DNA of 64,000 bases from Enterococcus thailandicus (GTDB taxonomy: Bacteria; Bacillota; Bacilli; Lactobacillales; Enterococcaceae): assembly GCF_001886265.1 (NCBI RefSeq), contig NZ_JXLE01000009.1:22032-86031 (forward strand), in the 5' to 3' direction. A program made the position numbers and the translations under genes. Below the pieces are notes generated by a model. It was not told the DNA's origin and did no database searches. It worked only from the letters and a program-made list of their open reading frames with translations. Shown in pieces: positions 46,078 through 54,126 of this stretch. Numbering within the stretch: position 1 is the stretch's first letter; each line of letters begins with the position of its first letter.

Positions 46078-46124
46078 TATAATTGGATGGAAGAAAAACT
46101 TCGGGTGACTGAGGTTTTTTTATT
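46078..46124 (+). promoter_or_regulatory. Promoter element and hairpin ahead of nusG
   Basis: TATAAT at 46078-46083, then AAACTTC pairing (with one G-U pair) with GAGGTTT and TTTTATTTT (46096-46124), which is terminator-like. nusG may therefore have its own promoter and an attenuator; a -35 is not obvious. Confidence 0.4.
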
Positions 46125-46148
46125 TTACAACGAAATGAGGAGCCGTAA

Positions 46149-46694
46149 ATGGAATCTTTTGAAAAAAATTGGTACGTGCTGCACACGTATTCTGGTTATG
46201 AAAATAAGGTAAAGGCAAACATTGAATCTCGTGCGCAAAGCATGAAAATGGCTGATTATATTTTCCGTGTCGTTGTCCCAGAAGAAACAGAGACTGAAGT
46301 GAAAAATGGCAAAGAAAAAGAAACGGTTCATAAAACATTTCCTGGTTATGTCCTAGTTGAAATGATTATGTCCGACGGTTCTTGGTATGTTGTTCGTAAT
46401 ACTCCAGGAGTAACTGGTTTTGTAGGATCTCACGGTGCTGGTAGTAAACCTGCTCCATTGTTACCTGAAGAAGCAAATCACATTTTACGTTCAATCGGTA
46501 TGAGCGTACGCCAAAATGATTTAGAAGTTGGCGTTGGCGAAACAGTGAAAATTATTGAAGGTGCATTTGCTGGACTTGAAGGACACGTAACTGAAGTCGA
46601 TGAAGAAAAAGAAAAACTAAAAGTAAATATCGATATGTTTGGTCGTGAAACAAGTACTGAGCTTGACTTCGATCAAGTAGATAAAATTGACTAA
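46149..46694 (+). CDS. nusG: Transcription termination/antitermination protein NusG
   Basis: 181-residue NusG. NGN domain: WYVLHTYSGYENKVKANIESRAQ near residues 8-30, FPGYVLVEM near 64-72 and NTPGVTGFVG near 85-94. The KOW domain is GETVKIIEGAFAGLEGHVTEVD near 131-152. It binds RNA polymerase and modulates pausing and Rho-dependent termination. ATGAGGAG lies upstream of the ATG. Followed by a terminator at 46703. Confidence 0.98.
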   Translation: MESFEKNWYVLHTYSGYENKVKANIESRAQSMKMADYIFRVVVPEETETEVKNGKEKETVHKTFPGYVLVEMIMSDGSWYVVRNTPGVTGFVGSHGAGSKPAPLLPEEANHILRSIGMSVRQNDLEVGVGETVKIIEGAFAGLEGHVTEVDEEKEKLKVNIDMFGRETSTELDFDQVDKID

Positions 46695-46702
46695 TTAAAC
46701 AG

Positions 46703-46748
46703 AAACCTGAAATGCTAATCCTAGTGATTGGCGCTTCAGGTTTTTTTA
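46703..46748 (+). terminator. Intrinsic terminator after nusG
   Basis: AAACCTGAA...GC pairs with GC...TTCAGGTTT, followed by a T run. Confidence 0.85.
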
Positions 46749-46790
46749 GTAGATAAGACGGATCGTGTGTGAAAAGGAGGAATCAGGTCA

Positions 46791-47696
46791 TTGAAAAAAT
46801 TTAACTCAAAGAAAATCAATCCTGCTTTGATCATCAGTTTACTTTTATTAGGGCTGGTCATCATGGCTGGTTGTCAAAGAACAAATGATAAATCTAGTTC
46901 CAATGCGTCTACACAAACTGAAAAAACGACGCAAACGAGCGATGCGCCAAAGAAGTCAACGACACCAACACTTTTTTTTCACGGCTACAGTGGAACAGTC
47001 AATTCTTTTAAGGGCATGTTGCAACGGTTAGAAGAAACGCAACTAGCAAAGCAATCGCTTCAGTTGACGGTCAGTCCAGATGGAACGGTTCAAGCAACAG
47101 GCAAGTTAAGTCAGCAGGCAGAAAATCCAATGATTCAAGTTTTGTTTACTGATAATGTCAACAATGAGTGGAATCAGACGGAGTGGATCAAAAACTGTTT
47201 AACCTATTTACAAACAACGTATGGTGTGGAAAAAGTGAATGTTGTTGGGCATTCGATGGGTGGCGTAAGTGCATTGCGCTACTTGGTAACTTATGGCCAA
47301 GAGACTTCGTTACCTCAAGTCGAAAAATTTGTAGCGATTGGTGCGCCATTTAATGACTTTACAGATGATAGTGCGCAAACTTTAACAGATGAACGAGCAA
47401 ATGGTCCGGCAGTCACTTCCAGTCGCTATCAAGACTATCAGCAAATGATTGACAATGTTCCTACACAGACAAAGGTGTTATTAATTGCGGGGCAGTTAAG
47501 TCAAACCGATTTAAGTGATGGAACGGTGCCACTCAATAGTGCGTTAGCTGTATTTGCTTTGCTAACCCAGCACGGAAACCAAGTGAAGGAAAAAGTCATC
47601 GAAGGAGATAACGCTTCCCATAGTATGCTTCATGAAAATCAAGAAGTAGATCAACTTGTGCAGAAATTTATTTGGGAAGAGAATGCAGCTAGTTAA
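46791..47696 (+). CDS. Alpha/beta hydrolase lipoprotein (DUF915 family)
   Basis: 301-residue exported hydrolase. An N-terminal membrane segment ends in the lipobox LVIMAGC, so it should be anchored by lipid at about Cys28, then a Ser/Thr-rich linker. The hydrolase domain shows the oxyanion HGYSGT near residue 64, nucleophile GHSMGG near 150, and likely Asp and His in DGTVPLNS and ASHSMLHE. Family members are surface esterase-like proteins of unknown substrate. The TTG start at 46791 follows AAGGAGG at a rather long spacing of ten. It lies alone between nusG and lactate oxidase. Confidence 0.85.
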   Translation: MKKFNSKKINPALIISLLLLGLVIMAGCQRTNDKSSSNASTQTEKTTQTSDAPKKSTTPTLFFHGYSGTVNSFKGMLQRLEETQLAKQSLQLTVSPDGTVQATGKLSQQAENPMIQVLFTDNVNNEWNQTEWIKNCLTYLQTTYGVEKVNVVGHSMGGVSALRYLVTYGQETSLPQVEKFVAIGAPFNDFTDDSAQTLTDERANGPAVTSSRYQDYQQMIDNVPTQTKVLLIAGQLSQTDLSDGTVPLNSALAVFALLTQHGNQVKEKVIEGDNASHSMLHENQEVDQLVQKFIWEENAAS

Positions 47697-47734
47697 AAAA
47701 TTGATAAAGCAAGAACTTTTAGTTGAAATATATT

Positions 47735-47767
47735 GGGCGTTAGCTATTTTAAGCTAGCGCTCTTTTT
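47735..47767 (+). terminator. Intrinsic terminator after the lipoprotein hydrolase gene
   Basis: GGGCGTTAGCT pairs with AGCTAGCGCTC around ATTTTA, then TTTTTG. Confidence 0.82.
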
Positions 47768-47847
47768 GTCGAGTATAAATATTTGCTTACTTTTTGTAAG
47801 AGTAATATACTTAATTTCGTAAAGTTGAAAAGAAAGAAGGAGTCAAA

Positions 47848-48948
47848 ATGACTTATCATACAAGTAATGAAGAACATCCAATCGAAATCGTAAACATTGC
47901 ATCACTAGAAGACCGCGTGAAAGAACGTATGGAAGCGGGGGCTTTCGGTTATATTCGTGGCGGTTCTGAAGATGAATGGACGATGAAAGAAAATACTTCT
48001 GCATTCAATACTAAAAAAATTATGCCACGCGTCTTGCGCGGGATTGATCATGCTGATTTACACACGTCTGTTTTTGGTATTGATTTAGATACACCAATTA
48101 TTCAAGCACCATCAGCTGCGCAAGGATTAGCTCATGAAAAAGGTGAGGCGGATACTGCAAAAGGTGTAGCAGCAGCTGGTTCAATTTTTTCAATCAGTAC
48201 GTATGCGAATACAACAATTAAAGACGCCGCTGCAGCAGCACCAAATGCGCCACAATTTTTCCAACTATATATGAGTAAAGATGATGGTTTCAATGAATTT
48301 ATTTTGACGCAAGCGATGGAAGCCGGAGCAAAAGCAATTATTCTTACTGCGGACTCAACATTAGGTGGTTATCGTGAAGAAGATGTCATCAATCAATTCC
48401 AATTCCCATTACCAATGCCTAACTTAGCTGCTTATAGCGAGCAAAGTGCTAGTGGAAGTGGTGAAGGAAAAGGAATTGCTGAAATTTATGCTGCTGCTAA
48501 ACAAGGGCTAGTTCCGGATGATATCAAAAAAATCAAAGAATTTACTCATCTTCCTGTTTTTGTAAAAGGAATTCAATCACCAGAAGACGCCGAAGTTGCA
48601 ATTGCTGCTGGAGCAGATGGTATCTGGGTTTCAAATCATGGTGGACGTCAATTAGATGGTGGTCCTGCCTCATTTGAAGTATTACCAATGATTGCTGCAA
48701 CAGTTAATAAACGTGTACCAATTGTTTTTGATTCAGGCGTACGTCGTGGTGAACATGTTTTCAAAGCATTGGCAAGTGGTGCGGACTTAGTAGCAATTGG
48801 TCGTCCAGTGATTTATGGGTTGAATTTAGGCGGAGCAGAAGGCGTAACTTCTGTTTTTGAACATTTCAATAAAGAACTATCAATTACTATGCAATTGGCT
48901 GGAACAAAAACAATTGAAGAAGTAAAAAATACAACATTGTTGGATTAG
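47848..48948 (+). CDS. lox: L-lactate oxidase (FMN-dependent alpha-hydroxy-acid oxidase)
   Basis: 366-residue FMN enzyme that oxidises L-lactate with O2 to pyruvate and H2O2. Seen: the N-terminal GAFGYIRGGSEDEWT near residues 31-45, APSAAQGLAH, the catalytic SNHGGRQLDGGP near 258-269 with the active-site His and Arg, and the FMN phosphate loops DSGVRRGEHVFKAL and AIGRPVIYG. The long flexible loop before GIAEIYAAAKQG is the lid region of lactate oxidases. AGAAGGAGTC precedes the ATG. Monocistronic. Catalase or NADH peroxidase genes are not in the window. Confidence 0.92.
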   Translation: MTYHTSNEEHPIEIVNIASLEDRVKERMEAGAFGYIRGGSEDEWTMKENTSAFNTKKIMPRVLRGIDHADLHTSVFGIDLDTPIIQAPSAAQGLAHEKGEADTAKGVAAAGSIFSISTYANTTIKDAAAAAPNAPQFFQLYMSKDDGFNEFILTQAMEAGAKAIILTADSTLGGYREEDVINQFQFPLPMPNLAAYSEQSASGSGEGKGIAEIYAAAKQGLVPDDIKKIKEFTHLPVFVKGIQSPEDAEVAIAAGADGIWVSNHGGRQLDGGPASFEVLPMIAATVNKRVPIVFDSGVRRGEHVFKALASGADLVAIGRPVIYGLNLGGAEGVTSVFEHFNKELSITMQLAGTKTIEEVKNTTLLD

Positions 48949-49005
48949 GTGAGGGAGTTGTAGTCAAAAACTTTCTATCTACATTTAAATACACTAATAA
49001 AATGA

Positions 49006-49046
49006 AGAAAGAGCAGTGACGAAATTTTTGTCACTGCTCTTTCTCT
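49006..49046 (+). terminator. Intrinsic terminator after lox
   Basis: AGAAAGAGCAGTGAC pairs perfectly with GTCACTGCTCTTTCT. Confidence 0.92.
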
Positions 49047-49049
49047 GAA

Positions 49050-49190
49050 TAAACGGTGTTCAAGAAGTAACTCCTTCGTAAATAAGTCGAAGTGTCACAA
49101 ACATTTGAGAAGAGATTTTTAGAAAGTCCTTCTTATTTTTTTGAAGGTGCCCACCTTTGTTACAGCCACTTTATTATCAAGATTTTTGTA
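49050..49190 (-). repeat. Degenerate hairpin repeat unit, reverse orientation
   Basis: Plus-strand reading ACGGTGTTCAAGAAGTAACTCC, TTCGTAAATAAGTC, then ...CATTTGAGAAG...TCCTTCTTATT and ...TTACAGCC matches, with many changes, the reverse complement of the units at 60.4 and 63.9 kb. It lies beside the accessory cassette and after lox. Confidence 0.45.
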
Positions 49191-49219
49191 AGAACAATCA
49201 ATTTAGTGAATTCGGCTAA

Positions 49220-49405
49220 TTATTTTTTTCTTGATAAAAGATCTTGTACTTCGTAAGTGTGAAGTTGCTGCTTAATTTGGTCAATTTCATCTTGCTGTCT
49301 AGCGGATTTGATAGATAAAGATATTACGGCTCCTGAGAGTAATAAGATTGCGATGAAATCATAGTGATCAATAAAAAATTTAAAAATATCCCTAAATATG
49401 TTCAT
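49220..49405 (-). CDS. Small single-span protein with C-terminal coiled coil; possible immunity partner
   Basis: 61-residue protein. It begins MNIFRDIFKFFIDHYD, has one membrane helix (FIAILLLSGAVISLSI near 17-32) and a charged helix/coiled-coil tail (ARQQDEIDQIKQQLHTYEVQD). AAAGGAA precedes the ATG. It lies 23 bases after the secreted precursor gene and in the same direction, so the two are probably one transcript. Size, topology and position recall bacteriocin immunity proteins; that role is inference and no family is recognised. Confidence 0.6.
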   Translation of the reverse strand: MNIFRDIFKFFIDHYDFIAILLLSGAVISLSIKSARQQDEIDQIKQQLHTYEVQDLLSRKK

Positions 49406-49428
49406 TTCTATTCCTTTCGTAAGACAAA

Positions 49429-49974
49429 TTAACGATTGTACATGTAATCATCAAAACCTAGTGCTGCTGGAAAGCCAAATGAGGCTGTAATTCCAGCCAT
49501 TATCCAACCACCGTTAGGTTTATATTCTTTTTTAGAAAGAATACCACGAGATACACATTGCTTAGCAGCGTATCTACCAACATTGTACATTCCTTGAATA
49601 ATTGCAATAGCCGAGGCGATAATCCCTAAAATGACTTCAATACCAACTCTGGAATGAGGCTTGGTACTTAAAAACTCAAGATAACCATTCAGTAATTCAT
49701 CGTGATTTTCAGAAGTGACAGTTTTTCCATAAAAATATGCTTCAAAGTATTTTACGGAAAAGCTGCTAGCATTTTCTTTTAAGTATGTCACAGCTTGGTT
49801 ATAGTTTTGATTATTTTCATTAAGGACGTATGTTTCTTGTGTGCTTGTTTGTTCATTAGTCAGTTTAATCTGATTGTTTTCTTCAGCTAAGACAGTAACT
49901 GTTGGGGCAAGAGCTCCAGAAATTGTAATAACTGATAATAAACCTGTAACAACTTTTAAATTTTTTGCCAACAT
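49429..49974 (-). CDS. Secreted protein with Sec signal peptide; possible bacteriocin/peptide precursor
   Basis: 181-residue protein of unrecognised family. The signal peptide MLAKNLKVVTGLLSVITISG ends at VLA/EE near residue 30. A polar stretch rich in Asn, Gln and Glu follows (about 31-105). The C-terminal 70 residues contain a small-residue hydrophobic helix (VILGIIASAIAIIQGMYNVG), KQCVSRGILSKKEYKPNGG and a Gly/Ala/Phe-rich end IMAGITASFGFPAALGF. There is one cysteine and no double-glycine leader. The ATG at 49974 has AAGAAG upstream; GTG 49983 and TTG 49980 are alternatives. It is divergent from an HTH regulator. A processed antimicrobial peptide at the C terminus is a hypothesis. Confidence 0.7.
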   Translation of the reverse strand: MLAKNLKVVTGLLSVITISGALAPTVTVLAEENNQIKLTNEQTSTQETYVLNENNQNYNQAVTYLKENASSFSVKYFEAYFYGKTVTSENHDELLNGYLEFLSTKPHSRVGIEVILGIIASAIAIIQGMYNVGRYAAKQCVSRGILSKKEYKPNGGWIMAGITASFGFPAALGFDDYMYNR

Positions 49975-50015
49975 TCTCAACACTTCTTTCTAAAATTTTT
50001 CTTTACAAAAATAAC

Positions 50016-50077
50016 TTACTACGTAATGATGTAATTAACTATCAAAGGTGTTTTACATAAGGCTTTACATTCGTAAA
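50016..50077. promoter_or_regulatory. Paired palindromic operators in the divergent intergenic region
   Basis: TTACTACGTAA (50016-50026) and TTTACATTCGTAAA (50064-50077) share the half-sites TTAC and GTAA, 38 bases apart, in the 125 bases between the secreted-precursor gene and the HTH regulator. Further TTTACA half-sites lie near 50001 and 50052. Good candidates for binding by the neighbouring regulator. Confidence 0.5.
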
Positions 50078-50099
50078 ACTATATAGGAAAGGGGTTTGT

Positions 50100-50576
50100 T
50101 TGATAGCTATGTACCAAAAAATAAAAGCAGAAAGATTGAAAAAAGAACTAACACAAGAAGAATTAGCAGAAAAAATCTTAGTTTCTAGACAAACAATTTC
50201 TAATTGGGAAAATCAACGAGCGATTCCTACTACGGATAATATTATTCTATTGTCTCAATTGTTTGATTTGCCAGTTGACTATTTTTATTCTGAAAATGAA
50301 GTGATGGACTCAGAATATCTGAGTAAACGAGTGAGAAAAAATAGATTATTTGAAATGCAAGATTTGAAATTATGGAACCTTGCTTTGATTATTCTTTTAG
50401 TAATTGCGCTACTTATTCCTTACTCCGCGCCGATTGCTCTTTCCATGATTTTTACGTGGAAGAATAAAATTACTCCAAAACAATTTAAACGGGCGGCTGC
50501 ACTGATAATTGTGATCGTTTCGTTTGATATTTCAGCGATGCTTATAGTGTTCCTTTATTTTGTAGGGTATAAATAG
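50100..50576 (+). CDS. Membrane-anchored XRE-family transcriptional regulator
   Basis: 158-residue protein. N-terminal HTH of the XRE/Cro type: IKAERLKKELTQEELAEKILVSRQTISNWENQRAIP near residues 8-43, then VDYFY, which commonly ends such domains. Two membrane helices follow (LALIILLVIALLIPYSAPIALSM and AALIIVIVSFDISAMLIVFLYF), so DNA binding is tethered to the membrane. The TTG at 50100 fits AAAGGGG best; an ATG at 50109 is the alternative. It is divergent from the secreted-precursor operon and probably controls it. Confidence 0.8.
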   Translation: MIAMYQKIKAERLKKELTQEELAEKILVSRQTISNWENQRAIPTTDNIILLSQLFDLPVDYFYSENEVMDSEYLSKRVRKNRLFEMQDLKLWNLALIILLVIALLIPYSAPIALSMIFTWKNKITPKQFKRAAALIIVIVSFDISAMLIVFLYFVGYK

Positions 50577-50741
50577 ATAGAGCAGATAATAAATAAAAAT
50601 AATTCATTCGTTTATAGTAAAAGGTCAATTATTAAGCTAAGAACTTTTTCTGAAGCAACAATGTATTTCAACATAGTAGTAGGCTGGCCGTGATAGGATG
50701 CATGAATTTATCGGTTAACAAATACATAGGTAAAGAAAATA

Positions 50742-50820
50742 AAAAACCTGAAGACAACAACCATGAAAGGATTGTTGTCTTCAGATTGGTCGAGGCGGAA
50801 TTATCTGCCCCGACCTTTTT
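50742..50820. terminator. Two hairpins between the HTH regulator and sdaAA
   Basis: CTGAAGACAACAA (50748-50760) pairs with TTGTTGTCTTCAG and has a T run on the minus strand, serving sdaAA. GGTCG...GGC (50788-50796) pairs with GCC...CGACC and runs into TTTTT on the plus strand, serving the HTH gene. Confidence 0.85.
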
Positions 50821-51691
50821 AAGCTTGTTTAGTTAACAGCTCATTGGTTAAGCGTTGTGCAGTTGGCGTAGTAGCTAGACCACCCTCAGCCGTTTCTTTG
50901 AAAATCGATGGCATTTGACGACCAACTTGATACATAGCAGCAACTACTTCGTCTGGTGGAATGACGCTTTCGATTCCTGCAAGTGCCATGTCTGCTGAAA
51001 TAAAAGCTTGTGAGGAACCTAAAGCATTTCGTTTCACACAAGGAACTTCTACTAGTCCTGCAACAGGATCACAAATCAGTCCCATCATATTTTTTAAAGT
51101 AATGGCAATTGCTTGAGCAGCTTGATGAGGTGTGCCATTTTTAGCACAAACTAAAGCCGCAGCTGCCATTGCGCTAGCGGAACCAACCTCCGCTTGACAA
51201 CCGCCTTCGGCACCGCTGATTGAAGCATTGTTTGCAATGACTAATCCAAATGCTCCTGCTGTGAATAAAAAGTCTAGTTGTTGCTCGTGTGTCAAAGAAA
51301 GACGTTCACGAACGGCCATTAATACACCGGGGACAACGCCCGCACTTCCAGCAGTTGGTGTTGCACAGATGAGTCCCATTTTGGCGTTGACTTCATTCAC
51401 TGCGATGGCATTTCTTACTGCTGTTAAAATCGTATCACCGCTCAAAAAATCACCTTGTTCTAAATAAGTATCTAAACGTTTTGCATCTCCACCAGTAATT
51501 CCTGTGACAGAAGTAACGCCAGCTTTTCCTTCAGTGATTGATTGCTCCATGACTGCTAGATTTTTTTCCATGATTTGAATGATGTGTTCGCGCGAACGGC
51601 CGCTCATTTCCATCTCGGTTGCAATCATTAGCTCTGCGACAGATGAGTAGTCTTTTGCTTGTTCGACTAATTCTTCAATTGATAAAAACAT
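50819..51691 (-). CDS. sdaAA: L-serine dehydratase, iron-sulfur type, alpha subunit
   Basis: 290-residue catalytic subunit of the oxygen-sensitive [4Fe-4S] L-serine deaminase that converts serine to pyruvate and ammonia. Cluster cysteines and surroundings are visible: CATPTAGSAGVVPG, GAEGGCQAEVGSASAMAAAALVC and GLICDPVAGLVEVPCVKRN. Encoded 17 bases after sdaAB; together they form the two-chain enzyme typical of Firmicutes. The stop lies next to the plus-strand T run of the hairpin upstream. Confidence 0.95.
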   Translation of the reverse strand: MFLSIEELVEQAKDYSSVAELMIATEMEMSGRSREHIIQIMEKNLAVMEQSITEGKAGVTSVTGITGGDAKRLDTYLEQGDFLSGDTILTAVRNAIAVNEVNAKMGLICATPTAGSAGVVPGVLMAVRERLSLTHEQQLDFLFTAGAFGLVIANNASISGAEGGCQAEVGSASAMAAAALVCAKNGTPHQAAQAIAITLKNMMGLICDPVAGLVEVPCVKRNALGSSQAFISADMALAGIESVIPPDEVVAAMYQVGRQMPSIFKETAEGGLATTPTAQRLTNELLTKQA

Positions 51692-51708
51692 AGGCTTTGC
51701 AGACTCCT

Positions 51709-52377
51709 TTAATCAAAGTAATTCACGCTATCAATATGTGGTAGCTGTTGTAGTTTTCGGACAGTTTCTTCGACTTGTGGATCATCCACTTCGATAATCA
51801 TAATGGCATTTTCACCTTTTGACTCTCTTGTCACGGTCATCGTTCCGATATTTGTGTTTGTTTCGGAAAGAATATTGGTCACTTTGGCAATCATTCCAGG
51901 AACGTCTTGATGGACAACAATCAGTGTTGGTGTTCCCATACTTAAAGAAATCTTGAAACCGTTGAGTTCGGAAATCTGAATATTTCCGCCACCAATCGAG
52001 ATACCAGTGACTGACAATTTCCGTTTTCCTTTTGATAAAAGCATTTTGACTGAGTTTGGATGTTCTGCTTTTTCACTTTTTGGTACGAATAAAACTTCCA
52101 TCCCAGCTTCATACGCTAATTTTAGTGAATCAGCTAAACGTTCATCATCAGGTTCCATTCCCAACAAACCACCAACCAAAGCAATGTCGGTACCGTGGCC
52201 ACGATAAGTTTTCGCAAATGACTCATAAAGGTAAATATCAACAGAATCTGGTTGCTCACCAAAAATACTGCGAATCACTTTGCCAATTCTAGCTGCTCCA
52301 GCTGTATGAGAACTGCTTGGACCAATCATCACTGGCCCGATAATATCAAAGACGCTTCTATACTTTAACTCTTTCAT
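51709..52377 (-). CDS. sdaAB: L-serine dehydratase, iron-sulfur type, beta subunit
   Basis: 222-residue beta subunit. It opens with VFDIIGPVMIGPSSSHTAGAARIG near residues 9-32, the serine-binding part, and ends in an ACT domain (TLIVVHQDVPGMIAKVTNILSE near 150-171). GAGGTGAAAAA precedes the ATG at 52377. First gene of the sdaAB-sdaAA operon, divergent from the ribosomal rplK operon; the gap of about 320 bases holds promoters for both. Confidence 0.95.
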   Translation of the reverse strand: MKELKYRSVFDIIGPVMIGPSSSHTAGAARIGKVIRSIFGEQPDSVDIYLYESFAKTYRGHGTDIALVGGLLGMEPDDERLADSLKLAYEAGMEVLFVPKSEKAEHPNSVKMLLSKGKRKLSVTGISIGGGNIQISELNGFKISLSMGTPTLIVVHQDVPGMIAKVTNILSETNTNIGTMTVTRESKGENAIMIIEVDDPQVEETVRKLQQLPHIDSVNYFD

Positions 52378-52554
52378 TTTTTCACCTCGTCAAATTCTTA
52401 AGGAAAAAAGTTTCTACAAACTTCATTTTTCGTACATTTAATTATTCTGGCGTAAGTTTAGCACAAAAGGACGAAAGAAAGAAAAAAATCTTTCCTTTAT
52501 AAGAAAATTTTTAGCACTTTTTGCTGATAACTATAAAAATAATCAAAAAAATTC

Positions 52555-52612
52555 TTGAAAATATGATTGGATTTGCTATAATGTATCAGTGTGCATTGAA
52601 ATGCACATTTTT
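52555..52612 (+). promoter_or_regulatory. Promoter of rplK-rplA with leader hairpin
   Basis: TTGAAA (52555-52560), 16 bases, TATAAT (52577-52582). The transcript then begins with GTGCAT-TGAA-ATGCAC followed by a T run (52591-52617), a small terminator-like hairpin. Confidence 0.75.
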
Positions 52613-52640
52613 ATCTAACTTTTTTAAATTGATAGATGAA

Positions 52641-52684
52641 AACGTGGGAGGAGAAATATGTATCTCCAATTAACCACATCACGG
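52641..52684 (+). promoter_or_regulatory. Ribosomal protein L1 binding site in the rplK leader
   Basis: GTGGGAGG (52644-52651) and AACCACA (52672-52678) flank a GGAG...CTCC stem. The GTGGGAG sequence and shape mimic the L1-binding helix of 23S rRNA. L1 represses its own L11-L1 message by binding such a site in many bacteria. A second copy lies before rplA. Confidence 0.7.
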
Positions 52685-52703
52685 ACTTAAGGAGGTATGT
52701 CTC

Positions 52704-53126
52704 GTGGCAAAGAAAGTAGAAAAAATCGTTAAATTGCAAATTCCTGCAGGTAAAGCAACTCCAGCACCACCAGTAGGTCCTGCACTAGGTCAAGCGGGTA
52801 TCAACATTATGGGATTCACTAAAGAATTCAACGCTCGTACAGCTGATCAAGCAGGCTTGATTATCCCAGTTGTAATCTCAGTATATGAAGATCGTTCATT
52901 TACTTTTGTTACAAAAACACCACCAGCTGCAGTTTTATTGAAAAAATCAGCTAAAATCGAAAAAGGTTCAGGTGAACCAAACAAAAATAAAGTTGCTACA
53001 ATTTCTAGCGATCAAGTAAGAGAAATCGCTGAATTGAAAATGGAAGACCTAAACGCTGCTAACGTTGAATCAGCAATGCGCATGGTTGAAGGAACTGCAC
53101 GAAGCATGGGTATCGTTGTAGAATAA
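52704..53126 (+). CDS. rplK: 50S ribosomal protein L11
   Basis: 140-residue L11, GTPase-associated centre protein and target of PrmA. It begins [32 protein letters not shown], typical of bacterial L11. The start is GTG at 52704, eight bases after AGGAGG. First gene of the rplK-rplA pair. Confidence 0.98.
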   Translation: MAKKVEKIVKLQIPAGKATPAPPVGPALGQAGINIMGFTKEFNARTADQAGLIIPVVISVYEDRSFTFVTKTPPAAVLLKKSAKIEKGSGEPNKNKVATISSDQVREIAELKMEDLNAANVESAMRMVEGTARSMGIVVE

Positions 53127-53184
53127 TTTATTCTACCGTCCCCAAGAAAGTAGCTTCTCAGTTGGCTCTGTATTGAAAGATATA

Positions 53185-53220
53185 GAACACGTGGGAGGTA
53201 CAACCGTTATAACCACAATC
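53185..53220 (+). promoter_or_regulatory. Second L1-like site between rplK and rplA
   Basis: ACGTGGGAGG (53189-53198) and AACCACA (53211-53217) repeat the arrangement seen before rplK, just upstream of the rplA AAGGAGG site. It would let L1 also repress its own cistron. Confidence 0.6.
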
Positions 53221-53234
53221 AAGGAGGAAACAAA

Positions 53235-53924
53235 ATGGCTAAAAAGAGCAAAAAAATGCAAGATGCATTAAAAAAAGTTGATTCAAGTAAAGTTTATCCT
53301 GTTGCAGAAGCAGTAGCTTTGGCAAAAGAAACTAACATTGCAAAATTCGACGCAACTGTTGAAGTTGCTTACCGTTTGAATGTTGACCCTAAAAAAGCAG
53401 ACCAACAAATTCGTGGTGCTGTTGTATTACCAAACGGAACTGGTAAAACACAATCTGTTTTAGTATTCGCTAAAGGCGAAAAAGCAAAAGAAGCTGAAGC
53501 AGCTGGTGCAGATTTCGTTGGTGACGACGACATGGTTCAAAAAATCCAAGGTGGATGGTTTGACTTTGACGTAGTTGTTGCAACACCTGATATGATGGCA
53601 ACTGTTGGTAAATTAGGTCGTGTATTAGGACCTAAAGGCTTAATGCCTAACCCTAAAACTGGAACAGTTACAATGGACGTAACAAAAGCTGTTAACGAAG
53701 TAAAAGCTGGTAAAGTAACTTACCGCGTTGACAAAGCTGGTAACGTACATGTTCCAATCGGTAAAGTTTCATTCGATGACGCAAAACTTATCGAAAACTT
53801 CCAAACAATCCATGATGTATTAGTGAAAGCTAAACCATCAGCAGCTAAAGGTCAATACATGAAGAATGTTACTGTAACAACAACATTTGGACCTGGTATC
53901 CACGTTGACCAAGCTTCTTTCTAA
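53235..53924 (+). CDS. rplA: 50S ribosomal protein L1
   Basis: 229-residue L1 of the ribosomal L1 stalk and translational repressor of its operon. Seen: [20 protein letters not shown] near residues 36-55, [12 protein letters not shown], and [19 protein letters not shown] near 127-145, the family signature. AAGGAGGAAAC precedes the ATG. Confidence 0.98.
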   Translation: MAKKSKKMQDALKKVDSSKVYPVAEAVALAKETNIAKFDATVEVAYRLNVDPKKADQQIRGAVVLPNGTGKTQSVLVFAKGEKAKEAEAAGADFVGDDDMVQKIQGGWFDFDVVVATPDMMATVGKLGRVLGPKGLMPNPKTGTVTMDVTKAVNEVKAGKVTYRVDKAGNVHVPIGKVSFDDAKLIENFQTIHDVLVKAKPSAAKGQYMKNVTVTTTFGPGIHVDQASF

Positions 53925-54016
53925 TTTTAATTAAGTTAGATAGTTGATTGATCCAACTGAAAAATAATTCTTGACTCAACTAGTTTAGCGTGCTAAGCTA
54001 GTTGAGGTTAATAATT

Positions 54017-54126
54017 AACTTGTACCGAAGACAGTAGGTGGCTTAGCCTTAATTTCCTACCGAGGACGTTTATTGAATAATTTCAATAGTCCCTCTATGT
54101 CTACGGTGGCATAGGGTTTTTTTATT
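54017..54126 (+). promoter_or_regulatory. Ribosomal protein L10 leader
   Basis: Between rplA and rplJ. TGTACCGAAGACAGTAGGTGGC, a following CCTAC, then the terminator CCTATG...CATAGG plus seven T form the Firmicutes L10 leader, at which L10(L12)4 represses rplJL. A preceding CTCAACTAG/CTAGTTGAG stem (53975-54005) may terminate the rplA message. Confidence 0.8.

Noticed and set aside
50689..50820. GTG-initiated frame upstream of the sdaAA terminator
   Set aside because: It runs straight through two terminator hairpins and lacks a ribosome site.
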